Shown here: positions 51,511-64,000 of the stretch, in pieces | Layout: each line of letters starts with the position of its first letter | Numbering within the stretch: position 1 is the first letter of the stretch | Origin: Hemibagrus wyckioides | Lineage: Eukaryota; Chordata; Actinopteri; Siluriformes; Bagridae | Reading direction: 5' to 3' | DNA: 64,000 bases | Assembly (NCBI RefSeq): GCF_019097595.1 | Contig: NC_080731.1 | Coordinates: 7,186,571 to 7,250,570, forward strand | The notes under the pieces: model-generated | What the model was told of the DNA's origin: nothing | The model's input: the letters and a program-made list of their open reading frames with translations, nothing else | Databases searched by the model: none | Made by a program: the position numbers and the translations under genes

Positions 51511-53089
51511 ATATGATACATATGTCGACTAAAGCAATACCATTAATCAATGATAGATTAATGAAAAATGTCCTGACTCTAAAAATAGGTTCTTACTCTA
51601 TTCTGAATGCTTTATGATATGGAAAGCATTATAGTAAAGGTTCTCTCATATCAACCAAATAGCCCGTGAGGGTTTTACGGTACATATAGAGCATAAAAAA
51701 GGTCATGCAATTAAACCGAAAGGTTCGTTTTGTAATATTCTTGCTCTAACACAAAGCAACATAAATTCCATGTCACTCATGAGGAATCAGATTAATCTGA
51801 TACTTATACAGTACATCACCGTGTATTACCGCTCATGATCATTATTTTTCTAGCCCTTAATCACTCTAGCATTTTTAGAGCTTAATCACAGAAGGTCCAG
51901 GTAAACAAAACAATGTTGACTGCTATATGTTGCATCCATAATGAACCGAGAGGCCAATTAATTGCTATGGCTGGCTTATTGCAGCACAGATATATGCTGA
52001 AGTTGCTAATTGGTATTGACAGAACATGATCCAGTCTTTTCAGATCAGCTGAGCTAATCACCCCTGACAGCTATGAGGTGATTTTGGTGTAGAATTTTAC
52101 TCCTGGGGTGAAAGTTCATCGTCTAATCAATAGCATTAAGAAAACAGGAAGAGGAGACAAAAGCAGGTGTGATACTTTTTTGCTGAATTAATTAATACAG
52201 ACATAAGTTTATATAGTGCATATAATCCAAAAAAAAAATAGAAAAATTTAGGAATTATACAACTAAAGGATGTACATGAAATAATACAGTAAAAATAAAA
52301 TGCAATAAAATTGTATTGTTACTAGTTTTAAGCAGATATGTTTAAAGATGCACTAGCACTAGGATTTTGGTATTTTATCCACAGTTTTACTCGTGCATTA
52401 GGATTAGCAGCTCTAAAATGACCTCAGGCATGAGTAATCTGACCCTATTGTCACATGACCACTTTAAGGCACTGGAGGTCTATTTGGGATGCATGATGGA
52501 TGTAGTGAGCTACAACCTGAGGTCACTTAGCTATCAGATCATATACACAAAGCTATAAATGAATACTGATGGTCTCGCTTGCATCTTGTGTTCGAGTAGT
52601 TGATATCTCATTGATTGTCTAATGGTGCTTTATGATCAAAATGCAATCAGAAAAACAAAGAATGAAGGTTGCAGTCTTATATATTCTATATAGGGTAACT
52701 TGGTGAAAGGTGCTGATGTTGTAAAAAAAAAGTAGGTAGGGTTTCAACTAATACATTATCAAGAGGTTAGTGGTTAGTCAATCAAATCACCTTGTCTCAT
52801 TATTTTTAAGAACTAAGGGCCAGATGTACATAGGTCAGGAGGCACAGCTGAATTTCTGGTGATGTATTGACATTGATGAATGTGTTCCTGATGTATGCGA
52901 CTAGGGTTTCCAGATCTGTGACAACAGCATCCAGACTGACAAGCAGTATTAAAAGGTGTAGCTTCCCTGGGTAGTTGTTTCACTCATGATCTAAAAGGTT
53001 CTTTTATTACACATTTTCTCTTTAAAATTAGCCAAAAAATAAAAGCACACTGACAACAAAACGGCTGGTCTAAGCATAAAACAATGTAA

Positions 53090-53120
<31 letters not shown>

Positions 53121-56100
53121 AAGATACAAACAAACAAATTATTAAAAAATAAAGAAATATAGTATAGTAATATTTATATTATATTTCTTTATATGTAACT
53201 CTTACTACAATCAACAACAGTGATCATAAAATATGTGACAAGCTATAACATGCCTATGTGTGGTATCTTTAGGTGATTCATCGCAAATATTCACTATATA
53301 CAGTATTACGCTATTATTATTATCATATTGCTATTTTCATTTTGAATAAAAAATCGCACAGCTTCAGTTATTTTAGTGAAGCAGAGTACATGATAGTAAA
53401 CTTGGGCAGCGTTACTCTAGCTTTCAATTTTTGCTGAGTTACAGTGAAGCTTTGAACCATGGTCACTGTTCTCATGATACTTTTGCCCTCCTTTCCCCCC
53501 CTCAGTTTGCTTATCTGCCAATATGGATGCCAATATGAATTGCATATCCACTAACTAGTTCCCCATCACATAACAGACACAAGCCTGGGAAGGTGAAGGT
53601 CATCACATGCTGTCTTTAAGACACATGATGCATCACAGGGCAGTGTAACACACTCAGAGTCAAGTGCTATCTGTCCTCTGTTTCATACATGAGCTCTCAG
53701 ACACCCAAAATTGGCAATCTCTGTGATTGGCAGGTGAGAGAGTAAACTATCAATCCACCGAGAGGGTAAGGCTCATTGCTCATTGAAAACCTATATAATC
53801 ATACTCTATTCAGATTCACTTTAGCATTATATAAGCATTCTGACACAATATTCTGGTTTTTATGAACAATGTCAGCATCTTTTGTCAGGCTTGACTTCCT
53901 TTTGCCATTGTTATCAGTATGTATTCCCAAAAAAATCAGTTTTGCACTTTAAAATACAGTACAATGTGACATCATTGTAAAGATATATTATATTCTAAAT
54001 ATGATTTCAGATTGTTTTCAGGCAGATGATGTATATTACAAAGTATATTTTTACACTGTATTTAATGTGCATTATTAGATGCTGAAACACACACACACAC
54101 ACATGCATAAGATATAACTCATAAAACATATACAGGACTGTTTATAAGCCATAAGTGTTTTCTCATGGCCAGCCAGAACAGAGATTGATATCAGTGCCAT
54201 CTTTGTGAACTAATGCTTTAGTGCATTAGTTAGGAGTAAACTCTCTTCCAGAAGATAATGTGCTAATTGTAAACTCTACAAACACAGCACCAAAGCAAGA
54301 AAAATCTCCACCTCTGCTTGTCCTCAACATGGATTGATGGCCTCCTTACTTTATAGTAGCTATATTGATTGTGACGGTGCTCGTCAGTGGTGCATAAAAT
54401 TAACACTGTGTTATAGGGCATGGATTTCTGTCAGGGTCTGACAAGATAACCCATTATCGGGCCGACGCTGCTAATTTGTTTTTGTTTATTCCGAAACGTA
54501 ATGTAACACTGCTTGAGCCCTTCTCTTCCACCCATCTCCCCCCCATGATAACTCTATTACCTGCAAAACTCAGGCAAGATCATTGACAGCCACTAATCTT
54601 GGCCTGGCTCCTAATTACATCAGGTTCTCAACCCTTAATTAACCAATCTTTACTCCATTTTAGCTGCTTAATGCTGCACACACGCCTGGCATCATTAGTT
54701 TAATTACCAGTGTTTGCAGAGTAGGATTTTGACCTTTGTCCTGACAAGTCATCTCTTTCCCTCCTTTGCTTTTCCCTTTTCAGTAGTAATTGCTGATTTT
54801 CCTGCCTTAATGCTCAACACATGTGCTTATGTTTTCACCACTTGCCATTTCCACATGAGCAAATTGGGAATTTAATGAGACATTTTGAATGTGAAGAGAT
54901 AAAATATAGGATTTTATTGTTGATTACGCTTAATAAACACATGATGCTAAGTTAAGAAAAGGCATGGTTATCGTTTCCACCATTAGACTTTAAAAACATT
55001 ACAGTTTTTAAACATGACATCTGCCAAAACACTTGTCTGTGTTTAGCAATATTAGCTAAGGCTACATAGCTCATAGTTTCTTGGTTGTTTTTAGCATGGT
55101 GCTGTGTTTAGCTGCTTTGTTTCGCTCTCCAAAAATAGAAGCTAGGTTTTCTATCAAAGGAATATTATGAAATGTGATTAAATAAACATCCTAACAAACA
55201 GTCTAGGTCAGTTTACTGTGTAAAACAGTAGAAAGTCTGATAGTTAGATATCCTTGTTAGGGGTAACCCACTAGCCAGGTTTAGTAGCATGCTAGCAAAC
55301 AGCTAAATAGGCAGCTAAACAATTGCTAGGCAGCTAAAAAATTGCAAATAGTTATCTTAGCTAATCTTTATTTGTGTTTTTTAAAAAAAAATTAAATAAC
55401 CACAACCCTGATAAAGGTAAAGTTGAAGATGAATGAATTAATAAATGAATGAAAAATAAGCAAATAGCTGTATTGTGTTTGTATTTCAGTGTAAAAAGAC
55501 TAAAAAACACTCGACATTGTGTTATATTCTGGAGAGAGAGTGGAGATTTTCACCTCATGGTCACTCTAACATTACTTTTATACCTCTGTTTCAACCTGTT
55601 TAGATTTTTTACAATTATAAATCTTTTTAAAAAATTCCATTGCCATTACAGTCATCGGTTTAGTATGAAGAAGAGCAAGGGATTGCTTTTCTGTCATTAT
55701 AAGTACCTCACATAGTGGTGTGATATGAATTAAAAATACTTACACTATATCACAATGCTTTTAAATGCTTGATTCTGATTGATCAGAAGGTATGATATAT
55801 GTAATATAGTCGGAATGGAAATGATAGCACTTTTGTTCTAACATGGTTTTTATAATATAGACAACAATATACAATGGCACAAGCTACAAATAAGAGAAAT
55901 AAGGACATGAAATTGTCTGTGAGGAGGTTAATTTAGCATTGTTGGAAGGAGTGTCCGGGGTCAGTGCTTTGTAACAGTGTTTTCACAAGTTTTCAGCAAC
56001 TGGTAAGTACTGAGGACTTTCCGCTTTCTTGGAAAGCTCCGTTGTCATTCTTATTAACTTCCAAGAGAGAAAATAAACAGTGATGACAGACTTGTTTTGC

Positions 56101-56475
56101 GGATGCCTCTCATTATCAAATATAAAAAGAGAAGCGTACAATGTGTTTGTTTTGTGCTGTAGGAGTGGGTGAAAAGCGCTTTAGAATGCTAGTAAGAATA
56201 ATCAGTGGTGTGGAAATACATTACATTTCCCTTTAACAGCCACGAAGTGTTTTATTCCTTATGTGATTTAATTGCTAAGTCAACTGTAATCAAAGAAATG
56301 TGTCCTGAATAAGTGGAATGAATTACATTCACTTACTATTTTGCTTCAGCTAAATGCTAAATCCCTTAAATCTCATATTCCTGACCAGCATTTATTCCTA
56401 ACTACGTTGTCCATTAGTATGAGTGTAATAACCGAATAGATCATACTAAATAATATATTTACTGTTCACTTAAAG
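51511..56475. other. Intergenic desert, part 3, with candidate regulatory blocks
   Basis: No exon recognised. It holds (AAAT)n at about 53087-53120, (CA)n at about 54089-54102, and repeat-free stretches rich in homeodomain-like TAATTA cores near 51,930-52,140 and 54,480-54,790. The rest is ordinary AT-rich intergenic DNA. Confidence 0.45.
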
Positions 56476-56585
<110 letters not shown>

Positions 56586-56681
56586 CTTACACACAGGTTT
56601 TTTCCCCCATTATATTCATATACTTTTATTATGAAGTAACGACTACAACACCCAGTTGCTCGATAAAGTTGAAAGTAGTAC

Positions 56682-56687
56682 TTTATT
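56682..56687 (-). terminator. Candidate distal poly(A) signal for the ARID3 gene
   Basis: AATAAA on the minus strand is followed within about 20-45 bases by a G/T-rich stretch (TGGGTGTTGTAG), a good downstream element. If used, the 3' UTR would be about 3.4 kb (56.66-60.08 kb). Long 3' UTRs are plausible for a dosage-sensitive developmental regulator. Other hexamers in between could also serve. Confidence 0.35.
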
Positions 56688-58224
56688 TCTAATTATGCTA
56701 CAAGTTAATGGCAAAACAAACAAACAAAATCTTTCACCTGTTTTTTTTTTTTGTACTTTTTTTTTTTAACCCCTGAGCACCACAATCCAGCTTTCCCATA
56801 ATGCACTGGATTATCCAAATAAAATAAAAAGAGGAATAAAAGAAATGTTTTGAAGGAAAAAAAAAGAGATTCTAAAATCTACCATCATAGCATTGTGTAC
56901 ATATTTAACAAAGTAAACATAGTTTTTTGTAAGCACATGAGTGAACCCTTTTCTTTTTTTTTTCTCCTCTTTTCTTTTTAACATTCAACACAATGATTTC
57001 ATCTCTGTTAACAAGCTTTCTGATGGTGAAACAGTTTCTTTAAAAAAAGCTTTGGTTTTTTGTTTATTTATTTATTTATTTTTTTACAAGAATCACACTG
57101 ACTCATGTTCTCGTTTCACAGTCGAACAAATACTCCAGAGTTGCACCCACATCTCTGCAGTTTTAGGGGAGATGCGAAGTGACAGCTACGTGAAAACATT
57201 GCTGAGAAAATAAAAATAAGAGAAACGTCTGGTAGAGCACGTCGCACCGTGACAGCCACGTGTTCGGCGTTCCACGTATTCCATTCGGTTTTTTTTGTTT
57301 GTTTCTGTATGATTTAAACGATAAGATGTCGAGATCTAATCTGATGTTGTGCTAAATTCAGGACACATTTTTTACATTCTTACGGTTATTTTTCAACCAA
57401 GGCCTGAACCGAATATATATATAATCATGTTTACTCTGAGCTAATTTCACAGCAAAAATGTGTATGCAATTAAAGGTGGGGAAAAAATAATCTGAGAATC
57501 AATGTAAAAATTATATTTACATTTTTTAAAAAAAATTTGTTTATTTAGTATGCTGTAATTGAAATCTTTAGTCTAATTTAAATGTTTCTAGGGCACTTTC
57601 AGCTCTCAAATCCCAAAAAGTCTTTCCAGAGAAAATCTTTTGGGGTTTTTGGTGTGACCAGGATTACTGCAGCCTTTCGCAAGGCTATAAAACCTAGCAA
57701 ATGCAAAAGCCATCCAAATCTAATGCAAAGTGTGTTGAAATTAAAAAAGATCGAGGGCCAATGCTGTTTCATTTCAAACGAAAGAAGTCGCCGTGGCTAT
57801 CCTTGCGCTAACCTTGACCGTCTTAAGATTTCCACCAACACGCCTCAGGCGAATCGTTTGAACGTCGTGTCACGTGACCTGCATTTGGAAACCACACTTT
57901 TGGTCATCTTTAAAACCAACATAATGTTGTTGTTGTGTATGCAAACAGTGATTCAAGTAAACACTGGAATCGAACGATTACAAGAACTCTGCCGATACCA
58001 CTGCGCATACAGACAGCTTAAAAATCCGAGTAACGTGGATGTTATCACTCGTAGATTTTTCTCACGAAGCTGCAGCAACAGCGTTTTGACGCAGAATAAA
58101 AAATTTGTGGTACACAATGATTCCGTTCATTCATATCATTTACAAGCCCGTCACTATTAAATAGCCCAGAATAGATTGTGTACATATAATAAAATCCTTC
58201 TGGCATTGTTCTTTTTCCACACAC

Positions 58225-58296
<72 letters not shown>

Positions 58297-60082
58297 AAAA
58301 ATGCCACAGACAAAATTAAACAAGCGATTAAAATTACACTGTGTCCAAGCAGAAGTCTTTTTGTCTATGCATCATGTTTGATGTAGAGCCTTAAACGTTA
58401 CACTTAAAAAACGGGTGATTGTGGTCAGGTTTGTTGGCACAGTCTACAACAAATGAGGTAGATGCGTATTAATATAATTCCCTTCTTTGGTATTATAATA
58501 ATAATAATAATAATACAAAATAGGAAAACAAACAAAAAAATGTAAAAAAAAAAAAAAAAATCCAGTGATCTGTTGAAACAAAAGCTTTGATTTTCAAGTG
58601 GCTTCACAAGAAAAAGCAATGAAATAAAATGAGGTATACCTTGTAATTCATAATCTATTACACGTATGTACAGGTACAATTGTGAGGTATCTGGCTGCAT
58701 TTTAAAATAAACGTATTTTTCTTTTTCTTTTTTTTTTTAATTGAACCCTGGAGCCTGCTGCAACGATTCAGCCCCCCCCACCCAAAAAAAATGAAAATTA
58801 TTATAATAATAAATAGAATTTGAAATTATATGCTTTACAAACTTCTGAAAAAAAGAATAACAAAAAAAGAAATAAGAATATCCTCAAATTTCTCCTTAAA
58901 GACAAAACTAAAAATGGAGCAAAAGCAAAAAAGTAACAAGAAAAGTAAATCAGAAATCAGACTCAGCTCACAATAAAAGATATATTCTCAACAACTTCTG
59001 TCCATCCGGGGGTGAGTTTTGTTTTGTTTTTTTTCCCTACTAACCACACAGGTATACGTTTTCCTCATATCAGGGAGTTGCATTGAAGTGCTCAGCCATT
59101 TTTTCCATAATTAATTCCTAACTACACAATCCCGACACATATGACATGATGGCTAATGTAGCTATGAGAAACCTATATTGACAAGAACTACTATCTTTTA
59201 ATGATATAAAATTGCATTTAATGAACACTTTAGCATTAAACTGAGACAGAGGAGGTGTGAAAGTGAGATAACAGAATATCACCAAATACCACGACGTCTG
59301 TTTCAGATATAACTGACTCTTATGATTGTCCCAATATTTTTGGATTATGTGGCGTTCAAGGGGATATTCGTGTCTAATCTATTTCTTTCTCTTTTTTTTT
59401 AAACTCTAAAGAAAGAAGTTAAAGCTAGAATCTGACACAGAAAGTACTTCTTATCTCCCTGACTATTTGAGGCCCCCTGTTAAGCGGAATGTGCTTCGTC
59501 TACCACTGATATATTCGTTTGTACTTTAGTTTGATAATCCTTACCATTTGCATATTTCAATTTCTGCACAGGCATCATCTAAACATGACGATACTGAGAG
59601 AGTATGTGTGTGCACAGTATCACAATGTTATTCATATGCTCTTTGGTATTTTGGTATTAAAGCTAGTCCGATTCACATGGAAAGGTAAAAGGACGATAAA
59701 AGGTGGACAAGGTGTATATTCATGTTTCAACAGCAGATAAATTCACGCAAAATTGTGTCCATGGAATATCGTCTCCCTCATCCTTGCTGTTTTCGTACAG
59801 TTTCTTGTCTTCTTGGCACTGTTTTCTGGTGAGTCTTCCAAAGAAGTGAGTCCTCAAAGCCTGTGCACTGTACTTGTGTCGCGTATGCTGCCAGGATGAG
59901 ACGATTTCTCTTTCTTGTGGAAGTTCAGGAGATCGGCATGGATCGGAGGAGGACGTGAAGAAAAGGAAAGAGTGGGAAGTCACCATCAGAGGATACAAAA
60001 AAAAACATACAGTCTGGAGAGTTTAGCAGTCTGCCTTGCGTCTTTTGGGGAAAGGGAGCAGGGTTCCGTAGAGTTTGGTGGC
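56688..60082 (-). other. Probable ARID3-gene 3' UTR and downstream sequence
   Basis: This stretch follows the ARID3 stop and contains no recognisable exon on either strand. It has little interspersed repeat, several T/A runs, an (AT)n array, and good-complexity sequence near 57.58-58.16 kb, where a 192-codon open frame exists on the plus strand (see findings). I read it as mostly 3' UTR of the minus-strand gene. Confidence 0.4.
58225..58290. repeat. (AT)n microsatellite
   Basis: About 33 uninterrupted AT dinucleotides inside the presumed ARID3 3' UTR. Confidence 0.95.
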
Positions 60083-60116
60083 TTAAGGCGAGGCAGCCGG
60101 TCCGTGCGAGGAGGAA

Positions 60117-60148
<32 letters not shown>

Positions 60149-60465
60149 CGGCTTGCTGTGGTTGATGAGACCGGGGCTGCTGCTCTTTCCCTGAGAGCTG
60201 GCATGAAGGTGAGCTCGCTGGCTAGCTGGCATCACAGAGATGGCTGGCTTACGGGCAAACAGGATCCCTGGAGACAGTGCCATAAAGCGTCATCAAGCAG
60301 CTTTACTTTACAAATTTACATTGTCATAAATAAATGTAAATAAAATGCTAGTCATGTAAGCTTCATGACTTAGATATTAATAAATACAAGATTAATAAAT
60401 ATTTTTCAGTTAAATTAAAGTATTAGATACAAAGTAATTAAATACATGCAAAATAAATAGAAAAG

Positions 60466-60522
<57 letters not shown>

Positions 60523-63500
60523 TACTTGTAAATATCTATGACTAAATGCAACTGCCATTAAACAATGAATAGGAATTAAAGACTAAGCTTTTATTACACA
60601 GACTTGTTCCACATATATCCATATACATATAAAAGAAAAGCTGCTGTTTTAATCTGAACGGTCATTAAACAACAACAGAAAAAAAGGGCAATCCCTAAGT
60701 CCAGGCTTAACCTTTGTCTCTTTTCATATAAACTGAGTTGTGCAAATAATGAAATTTAATGTGTGTTGAAAAACATATCCAACTAAATTAAAATCAAACT
60801 TAAAATAGACTTTTTTTTAACAAAATCTGTAGTAACACGAACCTATGTTGACATACTGCCTAACATTTTGACCTCCATTCCATCCACATTGGGTTGGACA
60901 GCGTGGCATTGGATGAGAAACAGTGATTGATTCACAAAGAAAGAACCTTTAGCTGCGGTCTTTTGCTTCAATTGAAAAAGCCCACTTTAACTCCATGTCC
61001 TTTCTAGCAAAAGTTTCCCAGCACTTATAGAGTGCACTCCAATGGGCCATCTCCAGGTAATTACAGTCACTTGTTTGCCAGGCACAAGCACTGTATCCAC
61101 CTTAAGCAGGGGCTTCTTCCTTTCAGGCACGAAAGACAATAAGCCCCATCGACCTGGCAGCAGCTGGACGCCAATTTCTAGATATTTAACTTTTTTAACT
61201 CTATTGGACTTGCCACTTCATTACGATAGATTTTATAGCAAAGACATCAAATTGTGTGGAGGACTAAACGCACGGGGGTGCTGCTATAACTTATTGAATT
61301 TCCTGCCCGCAATTACATCAGCAAACGGCCGCTCTATTTACCTGTGTAGACAACTCCATTTATTTCTATTGACATGTTGATGCTGCTAATGCCGTTGGTA
61401 GACAGGTTCAATGCAGTCTCTTGTCTGTCATCTGTCAAGAGAGGAGCCGGAGAGAGCAAGGGTGAGAAAAACTCAATATGAGCATTTATAAAAGGAACAC
61501 AAGAAGCAAGAGGAGCGCGCCGCCAACTATTGGCGATAACTCATGAGTGACAGGATAAGGAGCAGTTTATTAAAAGAGTCCAGAGGGAAGGAGGGGGAGG
61601 AAAAAAAAAAAAATACTCAAAAGCATGTCACATCCATTTGAACTTTTCAGTTATCTCAGGAACAGGTACTACACTGAGGGTCTATATTATAAATCACAGG
61701 CCCTTTTGAACGCTGGTCTTACTTCGCCCACTCATTAACAACGTTCAAACATCCATTATGTTTTTGATTGCAACCCTGACCCGAGCGAAATTATTTGTTC
61801 CGTCGTTTTTTTTTTTTTTTTGCAGCTACATTAAAGTAGGTTTTAATGTCTATCATTTCTCTCCCGTGTGTCATTACGGGGGGACTCCTAAATGTATTTT
61901 CAGACATGGTTTGAGCAAATAACATTTAACAATAATCTTTAAATTGCAGAGTGTTTAACTGCATTACATCAAGCTCAAAACGGCGCTATAGAATTACATT
62001 CTATTTTCCTCATCATATGGTATATAAAGCACAGCCTGTCATAATGATACAAAAGGAACAGCCGTGCAGAAATACCGTATTACTCACGAGGGAGAGAAAG
62101 ATGCCGCAATCTTCGAACAGACTCTCTCATTATGAAATGCGTGACTTGAGTGCTAGCTAGACTCTGGCGTTTTTGTCTGTCGTTTAGATTTGACCTGATT
62201 TTGTGCAACGTCAAAAATATATTTGGAATGAATTGTATTATGCGCTGTAACATTGGCCGTTTATTCACATCGCGATCGTCTATCCTTTAATCTGCAGAGT
62301 CGGAGAAGTCATTCATTCACCGCAGAGACTCCGTAAAGGAAAGTCTTAGGAGGATAATATTACAGTAAACCTATATGCGTGTGTTTTCTGTTAGAATCAG
62401 CTCCTTCTTAGTTCCCTCCTGACTCACTCCATATACAGCATGTGAGATTATATTTAAACCTTAACTTATATTTAAACCTTTTACTCATTCACTGAATGGT
62501 GCAGTAACATTTATAGGCCTATATCTAAAAATATACGTGAACAGATAAACATTTTCCTGTTTTTAATCCTGAATCATAACTGATACCCAACTCAGGGTGT
62601 CAAACTGTATTTCTGCCACGTCAGCATATCTCTAAGCGGTTGTGAAAGGCCAGAAACGTAGGTGATTATGCTTTTTTAACATATTATTATGAGAGCATCT
62701 ACTCTCTAATTATGGTCATGAGTCAGGTTTATTTTTGTTTCATAATAATGACATGAATCGTATTAATTCGTACCACAGCTTCTTTGCTCTAGCGGTAAAG
62801 ATAAAATTAAAAGTGAAGGAAAGTGTCTTTATCTCCCACACGTCTTCTCTTCACTCTCCATGATTTCAGTATTTTTGTAGATCGCCACACTGGGTGATGG
62901 AAGTCAGTATTTGGAGTCAATCATTACATGAAAGGCTGTTAGCGCCACACATTATGCCACTTTGAAGTATCAGATGCAGCACATATGCATTCATTTAAAG
63001 AAATGTTTCAATCCACAAGAGCTTTGTGAGACACTTTTTTAAAACCTGAGTGAAATCGCTCATGTTTAGTTTGTTTTGCTCTTCATATCTACTTGCTCTC
63101 CAAGTCCATAAGATCTTTAATAATAATCATCATCATCATTATCATAATAATAATCATACTTCAGTCATTATGGATTATCAGAATCAACAGAATGATGGTG
63201 TTTATTTACAGTTCCACGGTCAGATTTTTAAGTAATGCAAGCACTGTATTGCAACACAAGTATCGCAAACTGACAACATCTAAAGTTTCTCATGCTCCCT
63301 CATGTTTCACTGACACACACTATCTGCATGTTAATTGTCTTGGTAATTGTGCTGTCGAGCCGATTACTAAGAATAAAACTTTCAGCCCGATCTCTTGGGT
63401 GATCCAGCTCCTGTGTGAAGTGTACAATTCATTATAGTTCTGGTCTGTGTGGAATAAGGGTGTGTGTTGGGGTCACCTACGTTACATTTACATTTACATT

Positions 63501-63846
63501 TACGCCATTTGGCTGATGCCTGGTCCAGAGCGATGTAAAAGAAAAAGTGCTTTCAAGTCTCTATCAAAGAATACATTAACACTGGTTCGGTAGGTGACAG
63601 GTTTTTCTCTCTTTTTAAAGATTCCATGGCAGTGAAAGATTTATTTTGTGACACTGACCGATATCTGATGGCTGGGGAATGCTGAGATCTTTTAGTTGCT
63701 GTGTAAATTTACTGAAATTGTACTTTACAAATAGTGTAATTATTGTGAAATATGTACTTGATATTTCATACATTTTAGTCCCCCAAATATCATCTTTAAA
63801 GAATAATATGGTATAATTAAACTATGGTTCAATTGTGACTGTCCTT

Positions 63847-63880
<34 letters not shown>

Positions 63881-64000
63881 CCATGTTGTTGAGCTTGATG
63901 TTCATCGGCAGCTGGCTGGCCATAGCGAAGAGGTTATGCTGAAGCGCATGCTGCATGATCCTCTGCTGCTCCTCAGCCATCAGCATCACCTTCTTCTCCG
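60083..64000 (-). CDS. arid3c: ARID3-family transcription factor, 3' end only (last three coding exons, REKLES region), probably arid3c
   Basis: ARID3 proteins (Bright/DRIL family) bind AT-rich DNA through an ARID domain and associate through a C-terminal REKLES domain. Only the C-terminus is here. Exons on the minus strand: 63881 to beyond 64000, 61342-61431, 60083-60267, with phases that join. The first encodes EKK.MLMAEEQQRIMQHALQ followed by LFAMASQLPMNIKLNN, the second SINMSIEINGVVYTG, the third ILFARKPA and then a Ser-rich tail ending HGPAASP. These match the conserved REKLES-beta segments of ARID3A/B/C. The last exon holds a run of 14 serines from a GAG/GAA-type repeat on the plus strand. 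Synteny with vcp and fancg (human 9p13 also carries ARID3C) favours arid3c over arid3a; the family is sure, the member less so. The ARID domain lies outside the window. Confidence 0.85.
60469..60520. repeat. (AT)n microsatellite in the last ARID3 intron
   Basis: About 26 uninterrupted AT dinucleotides about 200 bp from the acceptor of the last coding exon. Confidence 0.95.
61432..63880 (-). other. ARID3 gene penultimate intron
   Basis: About 2.45 kb between the last complete exon and the partial exon at the edge. It starts GTGTGTATATG at a (CA)n run (63847-63870 on the plus strand) and ends TCTTGACAG. It includes a tail fragment of the fish SINE at 63482-63540 (minus strand) and an imperfect TAATAATCATCATC run near 63120-63155. 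No ncRNA seen. Confidence 0.6.
63482..63540 (-). mobile_element. SINE 3' tail fragment
   Basis: Reads, in reverse, CATCGCTCTGGACCAGGCAT then AGCCAAATGGCGTAAATGTA: the tail of the SINE family at 1596 and 50800, without its tRNA head. Confidence 0.55.

Noticed and set aside
58201..58323. Minus-strand frame rich in alternating Tyr-Ile
   Set aside because: It is only the translation of the (AT)n microsatellite.

Overview
The window is vertebrate nuclear DNA, almost certainly from a teleost fish. The genes are multi-exon with GT-AG introns, their proteins match vertebrate families along their full length, and introns and spacers carry fish-type repeats: Tc1/mariner deletion derivatives, tRNA-derived SINEs, LINE 3' tails, and long AT, TATC and TTATC microsatellites. 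The repeat mix hints at an otophysan such as a catfish, but this was not tested. No prokaryotic, viral or CRISPR content was seen.

Layout: (1) 1-3.7 kb, intergenic with repeats. (2) 4.0-13.0 kb, minus strand, vcp (p97 AAA+ ATPase). All 17 coding exons were rebuilt by hand and give 806 codons plus stop, the human length. (3) 13.3-14.8 kb, two Tc1-derived elements, one of them a fold-back. (4) 15.4-21.4 kb, minus strand, fancg (Fanconi anaemia core complex, TPR protein), 14 exons, 621 codons. (5) 21.5-24.2 kb, repeat-bearing spacer. (6) 24.4-31.6 kb, plus strand, eef2 (translation elongation factor 2), 15 coding exons, 861 codons. (7) 34.1-41.5 kb, minus strand, pias2 (SUMO E3 ligase), 14 exons, 624 codons, tail-to-tail with eef2. 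(8) 41.9-56 kb, a gene-poor stretch of nested retroelements and transposons with a few repeat-free blocks that look like candidate conserved non-coding DNA. (9) 56.7-64 kb, minus strand, the 3' end of an ARID3-family gene (probably arid3c) with the last three coding exons and a possibly very long 3' UTR. The gene continues past the right edge.

The genes are independent housekeeping or developmental loci, not a pathway cluster. vcp, fancg and ARID3C lie near each other on human chromosome 9p13. EEF2 lies beside PIAS4 on human 19p13.3, while here eef2 lies beside pias2, which suggests an ancient duplicated block. I found no convincing undescribed system. The best leads are the eef2-pias2 pairing, a GC-AG intron in eef2, the fold-back transposons, a SINE nested inside a Tc1 fragment, and the repeat-free blocks in the gene desert.
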